This document shows positions 51,811 through 60,406 of a stretch of 64,000 nt of DNA, one piece after another. Source of the DNA: JARRQJ01 sp963761035 (GTDB lineage: Bacteria; Pseudomonadota; Gammaproteobacteria; DRLM01); contig CAVXFH010000002.1 in assembly GCA_963761035.1 (NCBI GenBank), positions 2,232,001-2,296,000 of the forward strand, given 5' to 3'. Within the stretch, counting starts at the first letter, position 1. Every line of letters begins with the position of its first letter. Under the pieces are notes generated by a model that was not told the origin of the DNA, did not search any database, and saw only the letters and a program-made list of their open reading frames with translations. A program made the translations under genes and the position numbers.

Positions 51811-52893
51811 ATGAAAAAAGCACTCATCACCGGCGTTACTGGACAAGACGGCTCATATTTAGCCGAATTTTTGCTTGGCAAGGGTTATGAGGTTCATGGT
51901 ATCAAGCGACGTGCCTCCAGCTTTAATACGGAACGCATTGATCATATCTACGCAGACCCTCATGCCAGCGGCCGCCGCTTTATATTGCATTATGGCGACC
52001 TGACGGATTCGACCAACCTGATTCGAATCATTCAATCCGTGCAGCCGGACGAAATTTATAATTTAGCGGCACAATCGCATGTTGCGGTTTCGTTCGAGGA
52101 ACCGGAATACAGCGCCAATGCCGATGCCCTGGGCGCGTTGCGATTATTGGAGGCAATTCGGATTCTGGGCCTGGAAAAAAAGACACGTTTTTACCAGGCA
52201 TCCACTTCCGAACTTTACGGCAGGGTGCAGGAAGTTCCTCAAAATGAAAATACCCCCTTTTATCCGCGCAGCCCTTATGCCGCCGCGAAAATTTATGCCT
52301 ACTGGGTAACGATAAATTATCGCGAAGCCTATGGAATATACGCTTGTAACGGGATTTTATTTAACCATGAATCACCACGGCGCGGTGAAACGTTTGTAAC
52401 AAGAAAGATAACTCGCGCCTTATCGCGCATAAAGCTCGGATTACAGGAATGTCTTTATCTCGGCAATCTTGATGCCAAGCGGGATTGGGGGCATGCCAAA
52501 GATTACATCGAGATGCAGTGGTTGATGTTGCAACAGGCAGAGCCTGAGGATTTTGTAATTGCGACTGGTAAGCAATATAGCGTTAGAGAATTTGTTGAAG
52601 CGGCGGGGCGGGAATTGGGAATTGAGTTGCGCTGGGAAGGCCATGGCGTAGATGAAAAGGGTTATGGCCAGGATGGAAAATGTATTGTTAGTGTTGATTC
52701 AAGATATTTTCGCCCTACCGAAGTAGAGTCGTTGCTGGGAGACGCGACCAAGGCCAAACAAAAGCTTGGCTGGACGCCAAAAATTACCTTTAAGGAACTT
52801 GTAAGTGAAATGGTACATGAGGACTATGAGCAAGCGAAACGCGATAATCTCGTTGTCAAGCATGGCTATCGAGCTTTTAATTATTACGAGTGA
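51811..52893 (+). CDS. gmd: GDP-mannose 4,6-dehydratase
   Basis: Gmd converts GDP-mannose to GDP-4-keto-6-deoxymannose, the precursor of GDP-L-fucose, GDP-rhamnose and related sugars. The 360-residue SDR has the NADP motif GVTGQDGSYLAEFLL, active-site STSELYG and the YAAAK pair. A GAGG site lies 5 nt before ATG 51811. It is followed by fcl, which would complete the pathway to GDP-L-fucose. Confidence 0.97.
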   Translation: MKKALITGVTGQDGSYLAEFLLGKGYEVHGIKRRASSFNTERIDHIYADPHASGRRFILHYGDLTDSTNLIRIIQSVQPDEIYNLAAQSHVAVSFEEPEYSANADALGALRLLEAIRILGLEKKTRFYQASTSELYGRVQEVPQNENTPFYPRSPYAAAKIYAYWVTINYREAYGIYACNGILFNHESPRRGETFVTRKITRALSRIKLGLQECLYLGNLDAKRDWGHAKDYIEMQWLMLQQAEPEDFVIATGKQYSVREFVEAAGRELGIELRWEGHGVDEKGYGQDGKCIVSVDSRYFRPTEVESLLGDATKAKQKLGWTPKITFKELVSEMVHEDYEQAKRDNLVVKHGYRAFNYYE

Positions 52894-52949
52894 TTCCGTT
52901 TAACTATCGAATCAACTCAGTTCAATATTGTTGATTCTGAGAATTGTTA

Positions 52950-53904
52950 ATGAATTCACCATCGAATAGTACATCACTAATTACACCCGCTTCACTGATA
53001 TATGTGGCAGGCCATAGGGGCTTGGTTGGATCCGCCATCGTTCGGAGGCTGCAGCGCGGAGGGTATAACAACATCATTACGCGTACACACGGGGAGCTTG
53101 ATCTTCTAGACCAGCACGCGGTGCATGAGTTTATGCATGCTCATGCTCCCGATTATATATTTCTGGCGTGCAGCAAAGGTGGGCGGTATACACGCGAATA
53201 GCGTTTTCCCTGCCGATTTTATTTACCAGAACCTCGCAATCGAGATGAATATTATCCATGCCGCCTATGCGGCAGGCGTAAAAAGGATGATGTTTTTAGG
53301 ATCGAGTTGCATTTACCCGCGGGACTGCCCTCAACCGATGAAAGAATCCTATTTGCTCACCGGACCATTGGAACAAACTAATGAGCCTTATGCCATAGCC
53401 AAAATTGCGGGCATCAAACTCTGTGAGAGTTATAACCGCCAATATGGGACCCGGTATATCTCTGTCATGCCGACAAATCTTTATGGCCCAAATGACAACT
53501 TCGATCTTAAAAACAGCCATGTCTTGCCGGCCTTGTTGCGGAAAATGCATGAGACTAAAATAAACAATGAGCGGACGGTGACAATATGGGGGACAGGAAA
53601 ACCGCACCGCGAATTTCTTCATGTGGATGATCTGGCTGATGCCTGTGTCTTTTTGATGGAGCGAGATGTTACTGAGGAGTTATATAACGTTGGCATAGGG
53701 AACGATATAGCAATCCATGACCTGGCAAAATTAATCCGGGACATAGTTGGCCATGAGTGTGAATTGATATTCGATAGATCGATGCCTGATGGTACGCCGC
53801 GTAAATTATTGGATGTGTCCAGGATAAGCGACCTTGGATGGCGAGCCAGTATCAGTTTAAAAGAGGGCATAAGATCAACTTATCAATGGTACCTAAGTCG
53901 ATAA
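52950..53904 (+). pseudogene. fcl: GDP-L-fucose synthase, broken by a 1-nt frameshift
   Basis: The coding sequence is a complete fucose synthase except for one extra base near 53169 (T in ctggcgTgcagca). Without it the frame reads FLAAAKVGGIHANS and continues to the stop at 53904, giving 317 residues. Catalytic residues are intact: Ser in GSSCIYP, Tyr and Lys in YAIAK. As written, translation ends at TAG 53199. ATG 52950 is the likely start. It could be a true mutation or a sequencing error. Confidence 0.88.
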
Positions 53905-54289
53905 TTCCTATACCAATAATCAGGGAGCGCCAGATCAATTGGGTAAAAGAAGGTATCCGTTCATTTTTTATGGAATGAGAATGGCGGATTGACAACCTCT
54001 ATCCAAGGCATAATTAAATCAAATAAAACAGCTTGTTGTAGAATAAATGGGCGAGTCATCTAATGTTGATATACTACAAAACACATGATATGAGCGGAAA
54101 TAAGAACGTATAAGTATAAAGATAGGCTGATTTCAGTCGAGCAGACTCATACCAATGGTATTTATGTATTTATATTAGGTGTGGCTATAGTGGCTATATA
54201 TAATGGATTACACAAAGACAACCCTACTTTTCAGTCTCCAAAGGGGCAATAACAAGGAGACTGCGTGCCGACTTAATGAGGTTGTAAAA
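53905..54289. other. AT-rich promoter region of the second giant protein
   Basis: No gene was found. A consensus TTGACA at 53989-53994 and a perfect TATAAT at 54199-54204 are both present but not suitably paired. No sigma-54 match comparable to the one before the first giant gene was seen. Confidence 0.4.
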
Positions 54290-57200
54290 ATGAACGCTAA
54301 ATTGACAAGGTTTCGCATCTTGTCTTTGCCAGGGGGAAAACTTTTCCTCGGTTTGTTCTTCCTGTTTTCGTGTGTATCCAGCATTAGTGCAGTTGCTGCC
54401 GCTAATATTGCCGCGTTATCCGCGGTGACGGCGTCGTCCGAGACGCCATCCACCGGCCAGCTGGCGATAAAGGCGGTGGACGGAGTAATAGACGGGTATC
54501 CCGGGGATTACACCAAGGAGTGGGCCACCAATGGGCAGGGGGCGGGGGCCTGGATCCGGCTGACCTGGCCGACGGCCTACACGGTTGACCAGATCGTGCT
54601 GTACGACCGCAAGAACACCACCGAACAAATTTTAAGCGGGACGCTGACGTTCAGCGACGGCAGCAGCGTGGCGGTCGGCACCCTGGACAATCTCGGCGCA
54701 CCGAAGACGGTCGCCTTTACCCCGCGCACCATAACGTGGGTGCAGTTCACGATTAACTCCGTGAAGGCCGGCTCCAGCAACATCGGACTCATGGAGATGG
54801 AAGTAGACGGGGTATTGGCGGGGATCAACACGGCGCCGCAGATCACGGCCGGGCCCACCGCCAGCCCGGCGGATATTGGAGAGAACCAGACCTCGCAGCT
54901 GAGCGTGACGGCGACGGACCCGGAGAATGATGTCTTGACCTACACGTGGGTGCCGCAGAGCGGGACGATCACGGGGAGCGGCGCGACGGTGACCTTCAAC
55001 CCGCCGGCGGTAACGGCGGACACGGTAGTGCGGATCGATCTGACGGTGAGGGATCCGGGCGGCTTAACCGCCACCGGTTTCGTGAACGTCACGGTGCGGG
55101 ATGTCGTGCAGAGTTCAGTCAATATTGCCGCGTTATCCGCGGTGACGGCGTCGTCCGAGACGCCATCCACCGGCCAGTTGGCGATAAAGGCGGTGGACGG
55201 GGTAATAGACGGGTATCCCGGGGATTACACCAAGGAGTGGGCCACCAATGGGCAGGGGGCGGGGGCCTGGATCCGGCTGACCTGGCCGACGGCCTACACG
55301 GTTGACCAGATCGTGCTGTACGACCGCAAGAACACCACCGAACAAATTTTAAGCGGGACGCTGACGTTCAGCGACGGCAGCAGCGTGGCGGTCGGCGCCC
55401 TGGACAATCTCGGCGCACCGAAGACGGTCGCCTTTACCCCGCGCACCATAACGTGGGTGCAGTTCACGATTAACTCCGTGAAGGCCGGCTCCAGCAACAT
55501 CGGACTCATGGAGATGGAAGTAGACGGGGTATTGGCGGGGATCAACACGGCGCCGCAGATCACGGCCGGGCCCACCGCCAGCCCGGCGGATATTGGAGAG
55601 AACCAGACCTCGCAGCTGAGCGTGACGGCGACGGACCCGGAGAATGATGTCTTGACCTACACGTGGGTGCCGCAGAGCGGGACGATCACGGGGAGCGGCG
55701 CGACGGTGACCTTCAACCCGCCGGCGGTAACGGCGGACACGGTAGTGCGGATCGATCTGACGGTGAGGGACCCGGGCGGCTTAACCGCCACCGGTTTCGT
55801 GAACGTCACGGTGCGGGATGTACCCAACACGGCGCCGCAGATCACGGCCGGGCCCACCGCCAGCCCGGCGGATATTGGAGAGAACCAGACCTCGCAGCTG
55901 AGCGTGACGGCGACGGACCCGGAGAATGATGTCTTGACCTACACGTGGGTGCCGCAGAGCGGGACGATCACGGGGAGCGGCGCGACGGTGACCTTCAACC
56001 CGCCGGCGGTAACGGCGGACACGGTAGTGCGGATCGATCTGACGGTGAGGGACCCGGGCGGCTTAACCGCCACCGGTTTCGTGAACGTCACGGTGCGGGA
56101 TGTACCCAACACGGCGCCGCAGATCACGGCCGGGCCCACCGCCAGCCCGGCGGATATTGGAGAGAACCAGACCTCGCAGCTGAGCGTGACGGCGACGGAC
56201 CCGGAGAATGATGTCTTGACCTACACGTGGGTGCCGCAGAGCGGGACGATCACGGGGAGCGGCGCGACGGTGACCTTCAACCCGCCGGCGGTGACGGCGG
56301 ACACGGTAGTGCGGATCGATCTGACGGTGAGGGACCCGGGCGGCCTAACCGCCACCGGTTTCGTGAACGTCACGGTGCGGGATGTCGTGCAGAGTTCAGT
56401 CAATATTGCCGCATTATCCGCGGTGACGGCGTCGTCCGAGACGCCATCCACCGGCCAGCTGGCGATAAAGGCGGTGGACGGAGTAATAGACGGGTATCCC
56501 GGGGATTACACCAAGGAGTGGGCCACCAATGGGCAGGGGGCGGGGGCCTGGATCCGGCTGACCTGGCCGACGGCCTACACGGTTGACCAGATCGTGCTGT
56601 ACGACCGCAAGAACACCACCGAACAAATTTTAAGCGGGACGCTGACGTTCAGCGACGGCAGCAGCGTGGCGGTCGGCGCCCTGGACAATCTCGGCGCACC
56701 GAAGACGGTCGCCTTTACCCCGCGCACCATAACGTGGGTGCAGTTTACGATTAACTCCGTGAAGGCCGGCTCGCAAAACATTGGACTTATGGAGATGCAG
56801 GTCTACGGGGTGGCGTCAACCCAGACGATACTCTATCGCGAATCATTCGGCGGCCCCGTGTCCGGTTGGACCGTGATAGACAATGCGACCAGTCATGCTC
56901 CCTCGCAATGGGGGATAACGAATGGGGTATATCAGGAAAGCAGCGGTTCGCGCTATTCGGATAGCGTGGGGATCTTCGGTCAGTCAACGAATGGTTTCGA
57001 GATCGGCACTTACAGCCGTTACGATGGCTATACTCATGGCGATATGGATTTGCGCCTCTGGCTGCGTTCGAACGACGTTGGCGTCATCGGCATTATGTTC
57101 GGCTATCAGGATGACAACAATTACTATCGCTTTTCCATGAGCAAACGGGAAGGCTACAGGCGGTTGGAGAAAAAGGTAAACGGGATATTCACTCCCCTCG

Positions 57201-58342
57201 TCAACAGTACGCAGAGTTACGTCAAGAACCAGTGGATCGGATTGAGGCTCGTGTTCCAGAACGGTCGGATCATCGTGTTCGTTAACGGAGAGCAGGTCCT
57301 GGCAGTCGCGGACACCAGCTTCAGCGGCGGCAAACTTGCTTTATGGGATGGCCGCAACGGACCTTGCCTGTTTGACGATATTGAAGTACTGACGCCACCT
57401 AGTCAGCCGCAGATCGGGCTCAGTTCACCCAGCGAATATTTTGTATCTACGGCAGGTACCTTGGATCTGGCCGCCTTGGTTTCGAATCCGGGAACCGTAG
57501 GAGGGGTGGAATTTGCCCTGGATGAGGGGACGGGAGGTGCATTGCTGCAGCAGGATCTGGTACCGCCTTACACGTCCCAGTTCAACATCCTGACAGCAGG
57601 CACCCATCAGATACGCGCCTACCTGCTTGACGGGCTCGGTCAGCGCCTCGCCGCGCCGGGCACATCGGATCTACTGCAGTCGATAGGGGTCAATGGCTAC
57701 AATATAGGCACCTTCGGTGACAGCATCACCAGCGGCGTGTTTGACGATCTGTCTGCGGACGACATATCGCAGGATGGTCGGGTTACGGGGGGGGGTTATG
57801 AGCCGGTGTTGGACGATCAGCTTACATCTTATTACGGTAAACCGGTTCTGATCGTGACGGACGGTCATCCCGGCGATACCTCGGCTCAGGGCTGGGCTAA
57901 AATAACGACGGCGCTTTCCCGCAGTCCGGCCTCTCAGGCATTTCTGGTGATGTTCGGGACGAACGATGCCGGCAGTTCGCTGCCTCCGCCGAGCGGTTTG
58001 GGACTGACTTCCGGTCCCGGCTATGTAGGATCCTACAAGGAAGCCATGAAGGGCATTATCGATGCGGTCACCGGGTCGGGAAAGAAGATCTACCTGGCGA
58101 AAGTGCCGCCGCTTATTGGAAATTCAACCAAGAATGCCGTCATTCAAACCTACAATCAGGTAGTCGACGAATTGGTGGCGGAGAATTCGGGCGCGAACCT
58201 GGTGTTCGTTGGCCCCGATTTCTATACCTACTTCTCCAGCAATCCCGGCCAGATAGGCGCGGATAATATTCATCCCACCGGCGCGGGTTATGCCGCTATG
58301 GGTGGGTTATGGAAGGATCGATTGATAGCCGCGCCGCCTTAG
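54290..58342 (+). CDS. Giant secreted protein with repeated discoidin/Ig-like modules, LamG-like and SGNH esterase domains
   Basis: ATG 54290 begins a signal peptide (KLFLGLFFLFSCVSS); an earlier in-frame ATG adds 29 unconserved residues. The 1350-residue product has discoidin-like modules at about 39-179, 278-418 and 705-845. Ig/PKD-like modules of 94 residues start at 180, 419, 513 and 607. A LamG-like domain follows (845-1036), then another Ig-like domain and an SGNH hydrolase (1135-1350). Catalytic features are GDSITSG with Ser1145, FGTNDAG, and His1328 in DNIHPTGAGY. It probably binds a carbohydrate matrix and removes ester groups; that is inference. No anchoring signal was seen at the C-terminus. 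Confidence 0.87.
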   Translation: MNAKLTRFRILSLPGGKLFLGLFFLFSCVSSISAVAAANIAALSAVTASSETPSTGQLAIKAVDGVIDGYPGDYTKEWATNGQGAGAWIRLTWPTAYTVDQIVLYDRKNTTEQILSGTLTFSDGSSVAVGTLDNLGAPKTVAFTPRTITWVQFTINSVKAGSSNIGLMEMEVDGVLAGINTAPQITAGPTASPADIGENQTSQLSVTATDPENDVLTYTWVPQSGTITGSGATVTFNPPAVTADTVVRIDLTVRDPGGLTATGFVNVTVRDVVQSSVNIAALSAVTASSETPSTGQLAIKAVDGVIDGYPGDYTKEWATNGQGAGAWIRLTWPTAYTVDQIVLYDRKNTTEQILSGTLTFSDGSSVAVGALDNLGAPKTVAFTPRTITWVQFTINSVKAGSSNIGLMEMEVDGVLAGINTAPQITAGPTASPADIGENQTSQLSVTATDPENDVLTYTWVPQSGTITGSGATVTFNPPAVTADTVVRIDLTVRDPGGLTATGFVNVTVRDVPNTAPQITAGPTASPADIGENQTSQLSVTATDPENDVLTYTWVPQSGTITGSGATVTFNPPAVTADTVVRIDLTVRDPGGLTATGFVNVTVRDVPNTAPQITAGPTASPADIGENQTSQLSVTATDPENDVLTYTWVPQSGTITGSGATVTFNPPAVTADTVVRIDLTVRDPGGLTATGFVNVTVRDVVQSSVNIAALSAVTASSETPSTGQLAIKAVDGVIDGYPGDYTKEWATNGQGAGAWIRLTWPTAYTVDQIVLYDRKNTTEQILSGTLTFSDGSSVAVGALDNLGAPKTVAFTPRTITWVQFTINSVKAGSQNIGLMEMQVYGVASTQTILYRESFGGPVSGWTVIDNATSHAPSQWGITNGVYQESSGSRYSDSVGIFGQSTNGFEIGTYSRYDGYTHGDMDLRLWLRSNDVGVIGIMFGYQDDNNYYRFSMSKREGYRRLEKKVNGIFTPLVNSTQSYVKNQWIGLRLVFQNGRIIVFVNGEQVLAVADTSFSGGKLALWDGRNGPCLFDDIEVLTPPSQPQIGLSSPSEYFVSTAGTLDLAALVSNPGTVGGVEFALDEGTGGALLQQDLVPPYTSQFNILTAGTHQIRAYLLDGLGQRLAAPGTSDLLQSIGVNGYNIGTFGDSITSGVFDDLSADDISQDGRVTGGGYEPVLDDQLTSYYGKPVLIVTDGHPGDTSAQGWAKITTALSRSPASQAFLVMFGTNDAGSSLPPPSGLGLTSGPGYVGSYKEAMKGIIDAVTGSGKKIYLAKVPPLIGNSTKNAVIQTYNQVVDELVAENSGANLVFVGPDFYTYFSSNPGQIGADNIHPTGAGYAAMGGLWKDRLIAAPP
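54404..54826 (+). repeat. Discoidin-like module A, copy 1
   Basis: This 423-nt module is nearly identical at DNA level to copies at 55121 and 56402. Differences between copies are a handful of substitutions, for example an accc/gccc change near 54680. Confidence 0.9.
55121..55543 (+). repeat. Discoidin-like module A, copy 2
   Basis: Second 423-nt copy, 717 nt after the first. It follows the first Ig-like module through a short linker (gtgcagagttcagtc) that is repeated before copy 3. Confidence 0.9.
55544..56401 (+). repeat. Three tandem Ig-like modules B (282-nt period)
   Basis: Units begin at 55544, 55826 and 56108. The first two appear identical over 282 nt and the third differs at a few bases (for example gtgacggcgg for gtaacggcgg). 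A further B unit at 54827 follows module A copy 1. The whole layout is A-B-A-B-B-B-A. Confidence 0.92.
56402..56824 (+). repeat. Discoidin-like module A, copy 3
   Basis: Third copy of the 423-nt module, 1281 nt after copy 2 (equal to one A+B period plus two extra B units). The last part diverges slightly (NIGLMEMQV instead of NIGLMEMEV) where it joins the LamG-like domain. Confidence 0.9.
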
Positions 58343-58346
58343 AAAA

Positions 58347-58369
58347 TTCGGTATGCCTCGCGTGCCGAA
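58347..58369 (-). terminator. Probable intrinsic terminator on the minus strand
   Basis: A 10-bp stem TTCGGTATGC/GCGTGCCGAA (two G-U pairs) with loop CTC is followed on the minus strand by TTTTCT. It lies just beyond the stop of the giant protein and about 150 nt downstream of the minus-strand SGNH gene, whose transcript it could end. Confidence 0.55.
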
Positions 58370-58516
58370 CAACCCGGATGGTCAGTGCTAAATAAGCAGT
58401 TTGTCAAAGACGCGGGTTCCGCGCTCGATCTAGCAGGGTATTCTCGACCGGTTTTCATTGCGCCGGAATTTATCGCGGCCCAGCCGGAAAAGAGAGTTTT
58501 TAGGAACGACCATTTG

Positions 58517-59647
58517 CTAACGTGTCCAGACGTCGCCGAATGTTTCCATAATCTGATCGGCGACCAGGCGATTAGCTAGGGCGCTGGGGTGTGGATCAAA
58601 TCTGCTTGCCCAAAGTGAGGGGTCGCCTTGCATGGGCAGAAGTACTTTCCTGGTATCGACGCAACGAAGTCCTTGTTCCTTGCAATATCCCAGCATTCTT
58701 TCCAGCAAGAAATCCAGTTTGGATGATGGATTGAAGTAGGATTCGGAAAATAATACTAAGCCGACCGGAATGTTCGCGTTCCGGCATTTTTCGATAAAAG
58801 CGTTCATCGTCTCAACCGCTTTCAATGAGGCGGGACTATTGGGATCGCCGAAGCGATCGGCCAAATATTGCTCACCACCTTCTACCAGGCCGAGCCTGTT
58901 TTGTATTTCGCTCAGTTCTCTATGCGCCAGATAGAACAGCACGAAATTGCGCCGGAGTTCACGAGGTATAATGGTGACCGGATGGGGCTCATCACTTTTA
59001 TCGTCGCCCTGAACGTCATTGATATACCATGCCAAGAGAACAAAATCCGGCTTGTTACTTAGCACGGCGTTCTTAAGATATTTGATCTCATCCGTTGTTT
59101 CGGCGCCAGGCAAAGCAAAATTAAGAACCTGATATCGGTGTTTGCTCTTGGCGTTTAATTTTTCCTCCAATAGGTCGCTGAAGCGATCATTTTCATTTAT
59201 TCCCTGACCAAAGGCCAGCGAATCTCCAATGACCGCAATGCGGTAGGTGCCGCTCGATTTAATAGGGTCAAAATCCCTTTCTCGGAACCCCCAATGATTG
59301 TAATGAACGGTTTTTTCCCATTTCGACGAAAAGTAACTTAAGTTGTCGCCGGTAGTCGTTACATCGCGGAAAGCAAACCGTAGCGCAAATTCCGCGCAGA
59401 TCAGTATCATGAGCGTGGTGGTTGCGGCGATCATAAGATTTGCCATAGCGGAGTCGGCGCGCCGAACCCCGAGAAAATGGGTGAACAACACCCGAAGCGC
59501 TATGTAATGCAGACCGATAATATAGAGGACCTTGAAACATAGCCAGAGCCTTGGCGACAATGGGCTATCGCTGAAAGCGATTAGCAGGAACAGAAGTAGG
59601 GAAAAGAAAAATACACTGGTAGTGACGATCATAACACGTTGATTCAT
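58517..59647 (-). CDS. Membrane-anchored SGNH hydrolase-like protein
   Basis: The 376-residue product has three to four N-terminal membrane helices (to about residue 95), then an SGNH domain with block I AVIGDSLAFGQGI, the Asn-Asp in LLAWYINDVQ and the terminal DPHPSALANRL catalytic pair. It belongs to the SGNH proteins that accompany carbamoyltransferase/SxtJ/DUF5989 clusters. It likely modifies a surface polymer. It is the last of four minus-strand genes, 199 nt after DUF5989. Confidence 0.82.
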   Translation of the reverse strand: MNQRVMIVTTSVFFFSLLLFLLIAFSDSPLSPRLWLCFKVLYIIGLHYIALRVLFTHFLGVRRADSAMANLMIAATTTLMILICAEFALRFAFRDVTTTGDNLSYFSSKWEKTVHYNHWGFRERDFDPIKSSGTYRIAVIGDSLAFGQGINENDRFSDLLEEKLNAKSKHRYQVLNFALPGAETTDEIKYLKNAVLSNKPDFVLLAWYINDVQGDDKSDEPHPVTIIPRELRRNFVLFYLAHRELSEIQNRLGLVEGGEQYLADRFGDPNSPASLKAVETMNAFIEKCRNANIPVGLVLFSESYFNPSSKLDFLLERMLGYCKEQGLRCVDTRKVLLPMQGDPSLWASRFDPHPSALANRLVADQIMETFGDVWTR

Positions 59648-59698
59648 ATGTGCATGTCTCCAAGTATACCTTGCCCAAAAAACTATCCGCCTGGTAAT

Positions 59699-59724
59699 AC
59701 ACCGGCCTCGCCGGTGTTCTTTTG
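59699..59724 (+). terminator. Hairpin with plus-strand T-tract
   Basis: A perfect 8-bp stem ACACCGGC/GCCGGTGT with loop CTC is followed on the plus strand by TCTTTTG. Both neighbouring genes are on the minus strand, so the apparent terminator faces against them and may stop antisense transcription. On the minus strand it could be a weak pause. Confidence 0.5.
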
Positions 59725-59846
59725 TTATGCCGACGCCCGGCTCTTCGCCCGTGCATCATCGTGTATGGAAATTACTGTGCCGAGTGGAGGTCGCTAACCG
59801 ATTTCGTCCGCCATGCAGCCAAGATAATTCCGCCGCCGATCGCGTT

Positions 59847-59999
59847 CTAGAATAGCGTATAGATGAATGGCGCTATTGCTGAACCTTGCGCGAATACGAG
59901 CAAGAACCCCAGTATCAGTAATAGCAGCACTATTGGCAAAAGCCAAAATTTCTTGCGTTCGCGCATGAATGACCAAAGATCACCAAGCATATCCAGCAT
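59847..59999 (-). CDS. DUF5989 family small membrane protein
   Basis: The 50-residue product begins MLDMLGDLWSFMRERKKFW and has one membrane helix (LLPIVLLLLILGFLLVFA) and a short tail ending in APFIYTLF. This is the characteristic form of DUF5989, which accompanies SxtJ and carbamoyltransferases. Its ATG overlaps the SxtJ stop (TAATG), so it is certainly part of that operon. Molecular role unknown. Confidence 0.88.
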   Translation of the reverse strand: MLDMLGDLWSFMRERKKFWLLPIVLLLLILGFLLVFAQGSAIAPFIYTLF

Positions 60000-60406
60000 T
60001 AGAATGGCCTCTTTAAGTTGTCCCGCGGTGCGGTGGTGCTTGCCACGCGATAGCTCGTGGCCTGCTTGTCAAATTTGCGTGCCATGGGGTCACGGGCGAA
60101 CAATCGCATCAGGAATCCGAGCGGCGTGACCAGGAGAAAAAATACCAGGCTCAGTATTATTCGGGTATTTATCCAGCCAAGAACATGGGAGAAACGCATC
60201 CAATATTTGTGAAACGTAGCCAAGCCAGCGGGGAGAACCAAGGCCATAATTACTAAGGCCCCTCCGATAATCCACGGCCACAGGGCGTAGTGTCGGCCGA
60301 ACACGAACGGTAATAATAGGCCGAAAAGGCCGATTATGAGCCCTCCCGTAGTTAACCCGAATTTGCGGAGTTCGTCTTTATTCGTTTCAACATTCATCGC
60401 GTTCAT
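59999..60406 (-). CDS. SxtJ-family membrane protein
   Basis: The 135-residue protein has about three membrane helices (KFGLTTGGLIIGLFGLLLP, a second pair around WPWIIGGALVIMALVLPAG, and IILSLVFFLLVTPLGFLMR) and a basic tail. This matches SxtJ, first named in saxitoxin clusters but widespread beside NodU-type carbamoyltransferases. The start directly follows the carbamoyltransferase stop with no gap. Function unknown; it may help the carbamoyltransferase work at the membrane. Confidence 0.88.
   Translation of the reverse strand: MNAMNVETNKDELRKFGLTTGGLIIGLFGLLLPFVFGRHYALWPWIIGGALVIMALVLPAGLATFHKYWMRFSHVLGWINTRIILSLVFFLLVTPLGFLMRLFARDPMARKFDKQATSYRVASTTAPRDNLKRPF

Noticed and set aside
58385..58579. 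64-codon plus-strand frame after the second giant gene
   Set aside because: It overlaps the 3' end of the minus-strand SGNH gene and has no ribosome site or domain.
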